NCBI GenBank assembly: GCA_026874595.1
Contig: CM049311.1
Coordinates: 44,765,676-44,829,675, forward strand
Origin: Sipunculus nudus
Lineage: Eukaryota > Annelida > Sipuncula > Golfingiida > Sipunculidae
Direction of reading: 5' to 3'
DNA: 64,000 nt
Part shown: one piece after another, positions 12,689-25,090 of the stretch
How the letters are laid out: each line of letters starts with the position of its first letter
Numbering within the stretch: position 1 is the first letter of the stretch
Notes under the pieces: generated by a model
Told to the model about the DNA's origin: nothing
Database searches by the model: none
Seen by the model: the letters and a program-made list of their open reading frames with translations, nothing else
Program-made: the position numbers and the translations under genes

Positions 12689-14078
12689 CCGTAAAATCTC
12701 CACTTATAACCGCACTTCCGATTAAAACCACACCCATACTTCGCCGAAATTCCAGGCGAGACACCGCGAGGGGCTCAAATACTAAGAACCCCCCTTTAAA
12801 ACTGCACCAACTTTTGCTACGGAATGATTTGACAAAAGACACAATCAAGCAATCATCTAGAAATGAACACGCGTAGGTTGCGACTCGGCCATTCCTGTCC
12901 ACTTTAAAAATTCCTTGGGCATTTTATTTAAACACATCATAACACTTTTTTGCAGGGTCACTCAAGCATGAAGTTTGGGAAGAGGTAAGGGCCAGTGAAC
13001 CTCTGCCTGTTTATACAGATTTTATATTCGGTGCCGTATTCTTGTTTGCTACTGATTTGTCATTATATTTTGGAAAAAAATATTCTGCTGATCCATTTCA
13101 AGTCACTGTATATTTTAATTCTAAAAGTAATATTTTGAAATCTTAATTTTTGATGAAAATTCCATTTTCTGGAATTACTCGGAAGATTCAAATCATTTTC
13201 ATACCGGTTACTTCATCGTCATATCATCGTCACATCGTACGTTGACATCGCTCCATGTCACAATTTGCTGGTGCGTTTGAAAACATTGCTGGTCAACTTA
13301 ACTAAATATCAAAGTAACTGAAGTTACCTTGTCGAGATACGCACGTATAGGAAACATGATGCTTGAAAACGAGTGATTTTAAGGTAAAATTAAAGTGGCC
13401 AGTCCGGATAAGCAAGTTTTTTTCCTGAAGAAAGTTTCTGTGTCAAGGCAGTGTTCGCGCAAGGCACGCTGGGACGAAATAGGTGGCTGTTCTATTTACC
13501 ACCCACCGCATACAGCCGTTCAAAATATTCTTAGCAGAATACTGGGGCGTTTCAGCACATGGCGGCACTCAAACTTGATTTTAAAACGATCGTCTGCCAT
13601 TGTGTGACTTTTTACGATGTCAGCTTTTTATTCATTTTACGTTTAAAACAAATAATCATTGCTAAATTATGCCGCAAATGGGTTTAAAGTAGGCTTTTAT
13701 TTCAATTTTGCTTGACCATGCCAAACGAAGTGGACCGCTGTGTGTAACAGCAGGGTTGTTGTAAACGTAGTATTTGGTGACAATTACCAAGATTCTATAA
13801 CAAGTTATATATCACACGAAAACTAATCATCAATATTTAATTTATAAATAACAAATAATCGTAAATAATACATTTACACACGGCTCCCATGCATGCTAAG
13901 AACAGCCTTCGAAAGTTGCAATATTATCGCCCACTCGCCGGCCAAAAAACGATGTCTGTCAGGAAAATATTCAGGAAACCCTTCTAGTATAAACCGCACA
14001 GTGCTTTCAGGAAATCAACCTGATTTCAAGATTTTGAATTTCTTGATTAAACCGCGGTTTTAAGTGGAGATTTTATGG
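12689..14078. mobile_element. Non-autonomous Tc1/mariner-pogo-like DNA transposon, 1390 bp, TA-flanked
   Basis: Terminal inverted repeats of about 25 bp: left 12689-12713 (CCGTAAAATCTCCACTTATA...) and right 14054-14078 in reverse, with two mismatches. Flanked by TA at 12687-12688 and 14079-14080. The uninterrupted sequence 'atgtcaTAgtcaaacat' at 11666-11682 supports a TA target duplication. Interior is less AT-rich than its surroundings and holds no transposase-length ORF. A 28-codon minus-strand ORF starting at about 13602 (MADDRFKIKF...) might be a remnant. Placing it in the pogo branch is inference from TA target and TIR style. Confidence 0.8.
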
Positions 14079-14080
14079 TA

Positions 14081-14184
14081 GTCAAACATATTGACATCTT
14101 GATTGAGCACTTGTCTGAGATATATTAAAAATTTGTTAACATATTTCAATATTTTTTAATTTTGTAATAAATATAAACCAACAA
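14081..14184. repeat. Right-hand continuation of the same host body
   Basis: Continues the 11683-11775 type sequence up to the family-d insertion point ('ataaaccaacaa'). Confidence 0.6.
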
Positions 14185-17033
14185 CTTGAAAACTGACAGG
14201 TCAGTAAGGGCCCCGCAAAAGATGCAGTCATTATAAATTGAAGTACTGTGAATTTGGTGTACTTTGGTAGCATGGGCTGAAAGAGTGATATTTGAAAATT
14301 AAAGAACCTGTAAAGAACAGCTGACATGTGAAAACTGGAAGAAAAGATATTGTAAAGTGAAAATGTTCAAAGTTATCAATATAATGATATAAAAGAACTG
14401 CATGCATTTTTAGTTTCTGTATTTCTGTATTACCTGGGCCAATTATTATTGGTTGAAGTCTTGGCTGGGCTGTGTAAAGTATTTTTCCAGTATTTGTATG
14501 TTGAATTGGCCTTACTATATGTGGGCTTGAGTCTGTACATGAACCTTGTAGTATTAGAGAGAGGCAGCTGTTGGTTAGTAGTGATAAAATGGTCATTATC
14601 TTGAACTGAGATTCAGCTGTTCTTGGGCTTGGGTCTACAGACGCGCTGTGTTGTGTAGAATGGCTACATATGAATATCAATGTAAATTTGTTGATGGTCA
14701 CTATAATAGGTCCAAATTCCTTGAGATGTTGGAAGTGGAGATATATTTGTCCAAACATGGTCTAAATGAGAGCCACTGTGGTGCGTTGGGCCAGTGTATC
14801 CTTTTCTGGGGAATCTTCAAATTGTCTGTAATAAATAAGCTGTGAAAATGTAATGCCCCTGTTCACCAGTGACTCGAAAAAGATTCATCCATTTCTTGCC
14901 TGCTGAAGGAGACACCAGCAACTTAACACCAAACTGTGTATTACTTTTTTTTTTTCCTTCTGACCCAAATATCAATAAGCTTCTCCCTTAGGCCATGGAT
15001 GATACATCTTATGTTTGAATCCTATCCATCATATGTTAGGGGAGTTATTATGCAGAAACAAATTTGATTGTTCATCAAATTCTTTGCGGGTTATTGCTTT
15101 AACATCATTTGAGAATTATCGCCTCTGTCAAGGTCATCCATCTTTGAACTTGACCTAGCCCTTCATAACAAACATTACTGGTGCAAGTTCAGTGAGTGTT
15201 AGTCAAATTGTTTGCAAGCTATTTGGTTAACATCATTTTAGCATTATCACCTCTGTGACCTTAAAAATCCATCAAGGTCACCCATCTTCAAATATGATGT
15301 AGTTCATCAAAAGGTCCATCACTGCAGTGAGTCTGGGGACCTTATATGAAATACTTTTTATGAGTTATTGTGTTAACAATGTGTGTCCTTTTGCATGCAT
15401 ATTTGCTAAGAGAGTGCAACCTTACTAGGTGTTCAGTAATGGTTTTTACTGCATAACTTACAGAACAAGGGACCTATGGGTCACTGTGCTCAGCTGACGT
15501 TAACCTTGAAGGTAAAAATCTAAAATAATATCTAATGGAGATAAAGTGTAAGAGGAAGAGGTAATAAAGGCCATGGTTGGTTTATATGATTGGTTTGTAT
15601 TGATGAGCAAGAAATTGTTGCAAAAAATATTTTGTGACCTGACCATGTGTTTCCTAATGTTGAAACTAAAGCATGTGAGCAGTTTGTGAACAAACGATCT
15701 GTACTATTACCATGATCATTAGTTGGTTTTTCAATTAACTGTTGACATTTCAGTAGTTAACACATTTGTTCAATTGAATCTATTGGGGTGGTGATATGAG
15801 AATAACTGTACACCTGTCACAGCAGGGGATCTCCCCCAGTGACTGTAACAAATCAGAAACCCTGGCATAGCTGACTTCCAGTGACCTGGAGAGGGACCCT
15901 GCATCTGTAATCAAAGCAAATGACTACAGAAAAAAAAATTCCAATAACTAGCTTAATTTTCAAGCTTTTATTTTCAAATTTCAGATTTAGTCAAACTAAA
16001 TATTTATGTTTACATGCTGTGAAAATTAAATCAATGGTGCTTACAGGAAAAAAACGTGCCATGGTCAAAGTTGGGCAAAATTTAAGGTACTGATTTTTTT
16101 TTTATGTTAATAACTTAAAAAATTTACAAAATTCAGATCTAATTTTGGGTAAACAATTGAATCTTAATTAAACATAGTTATATACTTGAGAAAATACTCT
16201 TGTTTCAAAATTTTTCATGTTAAGTGAGTTATTATTTTTCCCGATTTTTTACAAAGTCCATTATGTTTGGGCCCATAACTTAAAGAATTTATACTTAATA
16301 GACTTAATTTCTGGCATGTACATAGGAACTATATAGAGGAATATTTATGGTAAATATGAGGAAAAACAGATGAGTGGTTTTGATATTAGGCAGTCCTGAA
16401 GTGTGAAAATAGGATTTTAATAAAAAATTGAGGTTTTTCCTTAATTTCTCAAAGGAACGAAGTCGCAAAGACCCAGTTTTCGGCTTGGTAGGAGATCTTG
16501 GGGACATCTAATATTATGCTGAATTTTGGATTCCTAGGTCTTACGGTTTCAAAACGTGCCACATCTACGGATGACGGACGGACAGACGGACGGACGATGG
16601 ACAATGGACCACAACTATAGCTCAGATGACTTATAGTCAGCTGAGCTAAAAATGGCTGACTATGACCATATATCATGCCTCGTTGCTGTTGACATGAGGA
16701 CCTGTCCTACTGTTAAGGTGGAACAAACTATGTTACAATTATGATTTCTGCCCTGCTGAAAGAGGGACCTAAAATTTAACGCCAAACTGTGAATAACTTT
16801 TTTGACCTTTGACCTCCGGACCCCAAAATCAATAGGGATCTTCCATAATTGATGGTTAATATATATTTCAGGTTTGAACTTAATCCGTCAATCCTTACTG
16901 GAGTTATCATCCGGAAAATAATTTGTGGATGGACGGACGGACGGAGGGACGGACAGACGAACGGACGGCAAGACAGACAGACAGACAGACAGGTCGATTA
17001 CTATAGGGCACCCGCTTTTCAAGCGGGGCCCTA
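14185..17033 (+). mobile_element. Family-d hairpin element (empty site at about 11770)
   Basis: Starts CTTGAAAACTGACAGGTCAG; ACTGACAGGTCAGT is a 14-bp palindrome, followed by AAGGGCCCCGC, which resembles the 3' hairpin arm. Ends in a hairpin at 17004-17033 (TAGGGC-ac-CCGCTT, loop TTC, AAGCGG-gg-CCCTA) preceded by an ACGG/ACAG microsatellite (16921-16995). Flanks '...accaacaa' and 'attaaacatctg' rejoin exactly as in the empty sequence at 11768-11785. Own sequence is 14185-15464 and 16649-17033. Holds a 175-codon minus-strand ORF (14231-14758) of unknown meaning. Confidence 0.8.
15465..16648 (+). mobile_element. Short family-a element (1.18 kb) nested in the family-d element
   Basis: Starts ACAAGGGACCTATGGGTCAC and ends CAGCTGAGCTA with a microsatellite at 16565-16600. 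Its 5' body ('gttaaccttgaaggtaaaaatc') matches the start at 28584. No gene. Confidence 0.8.
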
Positions 17034-17423
17034 ATTAAACATCTGAAAAAGACCTGGATATTTAGATTAATTTAATATTATCAACTGCACCCTTGTCTAT
17101 CATTTTTTTTGCTTCATATAATCCCTTATAGAAAACAATTTTATTTAATTATTTATTTTTCATATTATGATTGAAATGAAAAATACCCAATTGTCACTGC
17201 ATTTTCGGCCATGCATGGAAAATCAATAAATTTTTCTTAAAATTGTAATTATAAACCAACAATTTTTTTTAAATGCCTGAAAGACTAAAATGTTTTTTTT
17301 CAAGCTGATGTATCCATGATATTTTTTCATAAGAGGAGGTCACATGAAAATACATATATATCTGTGACAGCCGGGATGCTCCTCCAGTGTTGCATCACTA
17401 ATAGGTTACCTAGGCAAGGATAT
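17034..17423. repeat. Host body continuation and short unassigned sequence
   Basis: 17034-17290 matches 11770-12000 and 290-420. 17291-17423 shows no recognised repeat; it runs into the 57-bp array. Confidence 0.5.
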
Positions 17424-19052
17424 CCCCAGAGATAAGAGATTTAACGGTGAATGTACACAGATCAACTCATTACTGGTTTTTCCCAGAGGTTAGAGATTTA
17501 ATGGTGAATGTACACAGATCAACTCATCACTGGACATCTCCAGAGGTAAGAGATTTAATAGTGAATGTACACATATCAACTCACTACTGGACACCCCCAG
17601 AGGTAAGAGATTTAATGGTGAATGTACACAGATCAACTCATCACTGGACATCCCCAGAGGTACGAGATTTAATGGTGAATGATCAACTCACTACTGGACA
17701 TCCCCAGAGGTAAGAGATTTAATGGTGAATGTACACAGACCAACTCACTACTGGACATCCCCAGAGGCTGGAGATTTATTGGTGAGTGTACACAGATCAA
17801 CTCACTACTGCACATCCCTAGAGGTAAGAGATTTAATGGTGAATGTACACAGATCAACTCACTACTGGACATCCCCAGAGGTAAGAGATTTAATGGTGAA
17901 TGATCAACTCACTACTGGACATCCCCAGAGGCTGGAGATTTATTGGTGGGTGTACACAGATCAACTCACTACTGGACATCCCTAGAGGTAAGAGATTTAA
18001 TGGTGAATGTACACAGACCAACTCACTACTTGACATCCCCAGAGGCTGGAGATTTAATGGTGAATGTACACAGACCAACTCATTACTGGACATCCCCAGA
18101 GGTAGGAGATTTAATGGTGAATGTACACAGATCAACTCATCACTGGACATCCCCAGAGGTAAGAGATGTAATGGTGAATGTACACAGATCAACTCATCAC
18201 TGGACATCCCCAGAGGTAAGAGATGTAATGGTGAATGTACACAGATCAACTCATCACTGGACATCCCCAGAGGTAAGAGATGTAATGGTGAATGTACACA
18301 GATCAACTCATCACTGGACATCCCCAGAGGTAAGAGATGTAATGGTGAATGTACACAGATCATCTCATCACTTGACATCTCCAGAGGTAAGAGATTTAAT
18401 GGTGAATATACACAGATCAACTTATTACTGGACATCCCCAGAGGTAAGAGATGTAATGTTGAATGTACACAGATCAACTCACAACTGGACATCCCCAGAG
18501 GTAGGAGATTTAATGGTGAATGTACACAGATCAACTCACAACTGGACATCCCCAGAGGTAGGAGATTTAATGGTGAATGTACACAGATCAACTCACTACT
18601 GGACATCCCCAGAGGTTAGAGATTCAATGGTGAATGTACACAGATCAACTCATTACTGGACATCCCCATAGGTAAGAGATTTAATGATTAATGTACACAG
18701 ACCAACTCACTACTGGACATCTCCAGAGGTTAGAGATTAAATGGTGAATGTATGCAGATCAACTCACTACTGGACATCCCCAGAGGTTAGAGATTCAATG
18801 GTGAATGTACACAGATCAACTCAAAACTGGACATCCCCAGAGGTAAGAGATTTAATTATTAATGTACACAGACCAACTCACTACTGGACATCCCTAGAGG
18901 TTAGAGATTTAATGGTGAATGGACACATATCAACTCACTACTGGATATCCCCAGAGGTAAGAGATTTAATGGTGAATGTACACAGACCAACTCACTACTA
19001 GACATCCCCAGAGGTTAGAGATTTAATTGTGAATGTACACAGATCAACTCAC
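17424..19052. repeat. 57-bp minisatellite, about 28 units, abutting the exon donor
   Basis: Tandem units of 57 bp; in plus orientation each unit reads roughly GTACACAGATCAACTCACTA, then CTGGACATCCCCAGAGGTAA, then GAGATTTAATGGTGAAT. Some units lack 7 bp (around 17679 and 17900), and these two are about 221 bp apart, suggesting a four-unit block was duplicated. On the gene strand each unit carries TAGTGAGTTGATCTGTG, identical to the exon-intron junction at 19053. Because 57 is 19 codons, the array is open in several frames on both strands; those ORFs are not coding. Confidence 0.95.
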
Positions 19053-19127
19053 TACTGCTTGTTTCTTCTCCAGCTCCTCCAGGAAGGACACTTGGTCTGC
19101 ATCAGCAACATCGAACGGTGTCTGACC
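19053..19127 (-). CDS. Next exon of the same PPP1R12/MYPT-like gene (end of ankyrin domain)
   Basis: 75-nt exon, phase 0 at both ends. Seen: acceptor TTACTGTCACAG at 19128-19139 (minus strand), peptide starting GQTPFDVADADQVSFLEELE and ending KKQAV, donor GTGAGT at 19052-19047. Known: MYPT1 has GQTAFDVADEDILGYLEELQ followed by KKQ directly after the repeat encoded by the upstream exon, so order and phase agree. A second donor GTAGTG three bases upstream would shorten the exon by one codon; GTGAGT is the better match to consensus. Odd: the donor is the first copy of a 57-bp minisatellite (17424-19052) in which nearly every unit repeats the donor sequence. Too short for an ORF search; recognised by family motif plus splice sites. 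Confidence 0.85.
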
Positions 19128-19255
19128 CTGTGACAGTAAGGTTCAGTGTGAAACATTAGGATATATGCAATAAAATGTGTGGTATGTGGTGTTGTATGTG
19201 ATAACAAAGCACAGAATAATATATGAAATGATAAGACACAGAGCGACAGATGGAA

Positions 19256-22200
19256 ACAAGGGACCTATGGGTCACGGCGCTCAGCTGTTATATATGATAA
19301 AAAATATGATTTAGAAATGAGGCACATGCTGGTTTTGTGTAGTAATAAATATAAGCTGTATTATGAGTTGTTGTTGTTTAGCTTATGTATGATTTTGATA
19401 GTACCTTTGGAGACAGGGAAGAGGATTGATTTCATTTATATTATTAACAAATGGAGTACTATTGTCAAACAGATTTTGAATTGGCCATATAACTTATAAG
19501 CAGAACATATAATATTAGAGTTTAACTATTTATTAAAAAAAATTACAAATATTGTCCCAAATATAATTTTTATTAAAAATAATAAGAGAATCGTATGATT
19601 TTTTAAAATGAAATATAACTGAAAAGATTATTAAAATAATATTAAAGAATATATTCATGAATGCATTCATGAATACATTTGGAAAGTATTTGCACTGGTA
19701 TTCATATACTTTCATTTTTACCTGAATTCCCATTCTTTATGCAAGAAATTTTATAATGGAGTACAGTGGTTTTGATATTAGGCAGTCTTGAAGTGTAACA
19801 ATGGGTTTTTAATGGAAAAATGAAGTTTTTCATTAATATCTCGAAGGTATTAAGTCCTAGTGACCAAATTCTTGGCATGGTAGGGGATTTTGGAGACATC
19901 TAATTGTTTGCCAAATTTTAGGAACTGAGAGCTGAAGCTGGGGAGCTGAGCTCTTGCAAACTGCATAACACTAGCTTGATGTAACCAATATGTTACATGG
20001 TGCTTGAAAACTTGAACAAGTGACCCATGGGTCATGACGCTCAGCTGCCAAGCATGACCTGTGACATCATGGACTGAGATTCACAACTTCCAGTCAAATT
20101 TTGAAGAACCAATTCGCCAATTTGTTGAAAATTGTCTATGACAACAGAAATATATATCACCTTTGTCTGGTTAAAACACAGTGAATTGATGGTCTGAGGA
20201 AAATGCATGATTGTTAAGCTATCAGGAACTATTCCAACAGCTTGCTTGAAACCTGTCAGTCTCAATAGGAACACCACAAAGGGCAAATATAAGATCAAAA
20301 TATATAGCAAAAATCAAGGAAATACATGCAAGAATTATTGAGAAACAGGTGCTTCTGTATGAATTTTTATTCAATACAAGCCAACTGTACTGCACTTTTA
20401 TAAATGATGGTAATATTTATTCAGAAATATTTGACCCAATCCTTTACAAGATTACATAAATATACATCCAACTGCATTCACTTTAACTGTTCTTGAGATA
20501 AAATGATCAAAAGGAATAAAAAGATGGTTGCCTGGTGGCCATATTGGACTTCTGACAAGTCTGAAATCAGACAACAAACATTCTCTAAATCAGACCAAAC
20601 ATTTAAGAAAAATTACTGAAACTGCACTGAAGAAAGAATTTCTAAGGTGGCTAAATGGCAGACATAATGGGTTTCTGACAAGTATGACATTTGATATCCC
20701 ACATTCTCCAATAAGAGACCAAACTTGGGGCAAATTATCCAGTAATGAATGCCCAAAATAATTCAAAAGGCATGTCCAGGCCCTCATATCAGATTTATAG
20801 ATATGCAATTGTAAAAAGTGTAAGTCCAATTTTTTTTATTATCACTCTGCTTTTCAATGGGATCAGCAGGGTAGGTAAACTGCCAAACCTGAAAGAAAAG
20901 AAATGCAGAAAGCATGACTAAGAGTCTTGAAATAAAACAAAAAGCCATCCTAAATCAAGGTACACATCCACATATTATGAGAACAAACACTTGCTTTTAT
21001 ATGTGGTGATATATATTAAAATATTCAGATATCTAGGAAACTAAGTTTATTGCTAGGATTCCATAAAATAAACTGCAAAATGTTCCCATCATCTTATAAA
21101 TCAGTAGCTAAACCTTAATACTATACTCTCATAGTCTTAATGCCTGGCTGAAGCATTCTGACAACAGTGTTTTTGTTATGAAGTAACGAGGTACCTATCA
21201 CTGAGCCTAATCACTTAATAGGCTGATACAAAAGGGAGTCATATGTCACCAGTGTCACTCACAATTACAGCCACACAGGGAGATGTACCAGCTGGAGTGG
21301 GATGGTTATATATACAAGAAAAATAGAGATGGTCTATAAAATAAGTAATTGTGAACATCCCTGACCTATGACCTTGGCCTTTTGCCCATATATCAACTGG
21401 ATTCCTTCTAAATGATGGGTAACTACTAACCACTTAAATCTGCTGTAATTACTTGGCAATCAATGGGTGAATAACTTTGACCTGCAACCTTTAACCTGCT
21501 GACCAGCTGACCCCAAAATCAATAAGTTATTTATTCAAGCAAAAAGACCCATAAATATGAAGTTTGAGTCAAACTGAGTGATGCATAGATGTGGCATATG
21601 TGAAAGACTGAAGGTTTGGGTTGAACAGTTACACTTGAAATATGCTCACAAGCATTTAGAACAATTAAATATCGTGACCTTGACCTTTGACTTTTTGACC
21701 TCAACATCAATAGGCTTCTTCCCTTATTGGTAGGTAAGCCATATATGACAGATGGAAGGTACAGATTGAAAAGTTTGCCTGAAAATGACTCCATGTAAGA
21801 AGTGGGTGCTGTGAACTTGACCTTTGACCTCAAAATCAACAGGTCTTTTCCCCTGTTGGCAGAGAAGCGATATCAGTGCTGGAAGGTTTGGAATGAAAAG
21901 TCTAGCTTGAAATGTGTCCACAACCTTTTCAAAGAAGTGGATCCTGTGACCCTGACCTTTGACCTTGTGACCTCAAAATCTATAGGATTCTTCTCCAACT
22001 TAGTAGGTGAGCTATAAGTGAAAGATCAAAGAATTGGGATGAAAGGGTTGGCTTAAAATGCATCCACAGACTTTTCAAAGAAAAGGCTCCTGTGACCTTG
22101 ACCTTTGACCTTTTGACCTCAAAAAAATTATGGTTCTTCCCCTGTTGGTAGGTGAGCTGTATGTGAAAGATTGAAGGTTTGGGATGAAAATTTTGTCTCA

Positions 22201-23148
22201 AAGAGTTATTTCTGGGGGGTGCAAACACACCCCATAACTTCGAGAATATAGGTCGCAGTGACCTAATTTCAGGTTTGCAAGGAGATCTTTTTATTACCTC
22301 TAAGACTGCATAGGGTTCATGGCCCTAGCCCCTACGGTTTTGATTTGTGCCCTGCTAACGGATGGACGGACGGACAGACGGAAGGACGACAGACAAAGAC
22401 CCATCGCTATAGCCCAGCATGACTGAAAGTCAGCTGAGCTAATAAAATCTACAGTTTTTGATCAACTGGTTTCAAATTTTTGGTGTTAACAGACAAAATG
22501 CTAACATAAACATGCTGTGAAAATTAAATCCACAGTACTTACAGGGAAAAAACATGCCATGGTCAAAGTTGGGCAAAATTTAAGGTACCAATTTTTTATT
22601 TTTGTTAATATTTTAAAAAATTTAAAAGATTTTGATCTAATTTTGGGTATACAATTTAATTTTGATTAATTTAAGTTATATTACTGGAAAAAAGTCCATA
22701 GCTTTAACATGTTTTGTGTTAAGTGATTAAATATCTTTCCTGATTTTTTACAAAATGCATTATGTTTGGGCCCATAACTTTTTTAAATTATATAATACAG
22801 ACATAATTTCTGGCATGTACATAGGAACTATATAGAGGAATAATTATTGTAAATATGAGGAAAAACAGATCAGTGGTTTTGATATTAGGCAGTTTTGAAA
22901 TGTGAAAATAGGTTTTTAATAAAAAATTGAGGTTTTTCCTTAATTTCTCAAAGGAACAAAGTCGCAAAGACCCAGTTTTCGGCTTGGTAGGAGATCTTGG
23001 GGACATCTAACATTATGCTGAATTTTGGATTCCTAGGTCTTACGGTTTCAAAACGTGCCACATCTACGGACGGACGGACGGAAAGACGGACGGACAACGG
23101 ACAATGGACCACGACTATAGCTCAGATGACTTATAGTCAGCTGAGCTA
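19256..23148 (+). mobile_element. Family-a element interrupted by another family-a element
   Basis: Starts ACAAGGGACCTATGGGTCAC, about 130 bp from the exon acceptor at 19128, and ends CAGCTGAGCTA. Own sequence is 19256-20015 and 22442-23148. It lacks the middle of the body present in the complete copy at 51513 (junction near 19763). Includes a perfect 24-bp palindrome at 19652-19675. Confidence 0.8.
20016..22441 (+). mobile_element. Nested family-a-type element with a different interior (exact empty site)
   Basis: Starts ACAAGTGACCCATGGGTCAT and ends GTCAGCTGAGCTA. Flanks '...aaaacttga' and 'ataaaatctacag' rejoin to the uninterrupted sequence at 6534-6552, with no target duplication. The interior differs from family-a body: 21640-22200 has five diverged units with TGACCTTTGACC motifs ('gaccttgacctttgacc', 'ttcttcccctgttggta'). 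A microsatellite lies at 22366-22392. Confidence 0.85.
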
Positions 23149-23400
23149 AAAATCAGTAAAATTGGGCTCTTGCCCTGACATAATAACATTGACATATTTT
23201 CAACGGGGGATTCATATGTAATTTTATACACATTTTGCAGGCCTTGCTTTTTCAGGCAAGCCATGGCTCTTATCACATGAATATATCAGACTTGAGGGAC
23301 AAATAATAACTCTGCTTTACAAAACTGTTCTTGAATCTGCTTCCATTGTGCATGCGTCTCTAATATCCTCAGTTGTCCCTGTATTTGAAACAGATGATGT
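23149..23400. other. Apparently unique intron sequence
   Basis: No repeat match or coding signal found. Confidence 0.4.
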
Positions 23401-23592
23401 GTCCTGCCAACCTGAGAAAACAGGAAATGTGTTCTGCCTACCTGAGAAAACAGGAAATGTGTGCTGTCAACCTGAGAAAACAGGAAATGTGTTCTGCCAA
23501 CCTGAGAAAACAGGAAATGTGTTCTGCCAACCTGAGAAAACAGGAAATGTGTGCTGCCAACCTGAGAAAACAGGAAATGTGTTCTGCCAACT
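23401..23592. repeat. 30-bp minisatellite, six full units
   Basis: Unit approximately CCAACCTGAGAAAACAGGAA then ATGTGTTCTG, six copies with few changes. The period is a multiple of three, so ORFs read through it; they are not coding. Confidence 0.95.
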
Positions 23593-23699
23593 TAATAGAT
23601 GAGAAAATAGATGATGTGTGTTGATTACTCTCAGCTACCCCCTATGATCACCCCCTACCCCCTTGCCCTGGTAGTGTGATCAAAATCATGCAGACAACT

Positions 23700-23850
23700 A
23701 CAGTGGTCTAACAGACACCTCACTTAAGTGGACAACTGGCTACAACGGACAAGAATTAAATAGTGAAGTCCCTTCAAAATTCCCTATATATTATGTATAA
23801 GTGGAACCTCTATAAGTCCGACACCTCACTACTGAGGCCAACAGACAGCA
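23700..23850. mobile_element. Possible pogo/Tigger-like terminal fragment
   Basis: Begins CAGTGGTCTAACAGACACCT and continues with 'cacttaagtggacaactgg' and 'aagtggaacctctataagtcc', the wording typical of pogo/Tigger-like ends. Related to the end at 27830-27900. No matching second end or target duplication was established. Confidence 0.4.
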
Positions 23851-23919
23851 GATTGAAACTCAAACCAACATTCTAAGAGAAATGAACCTAATTTTTCTTC
23901 CAAGGTGGGGGGATGACTA

Positions 23920-25024
<1,105 letters not shown>

Positions 25025-25088
<64 letters not shown>

Positions 25089-25090
25089 TA
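25025..25090. repeat. (TA)n(CA)n microsatellite
   Basis: TA run to about 25066, then CA run to about 25088. Confidence 0.95.

Noticed and set aside
17890-18671. Three overlapping ORFs of about 240 codons on both strands
   Set aside because: They are produced by a 57-bp (19-codon) tandem repeat open in several frames; the peptides are perfect 19-residue repeats with no domain and lie in an intron.
17424-19052. CRISPR-like array
   Set aside because: Units are contiguous repeats without unique spacers, and the context is eukaryotic intron.
23348-23624. ORF with a repeating Pro-Glu-Lys-Thr-Gly-Asn-Val motif
   Set aside because: Product of a 30-bp minisatellite; no splice or coding support beyond the repeat.
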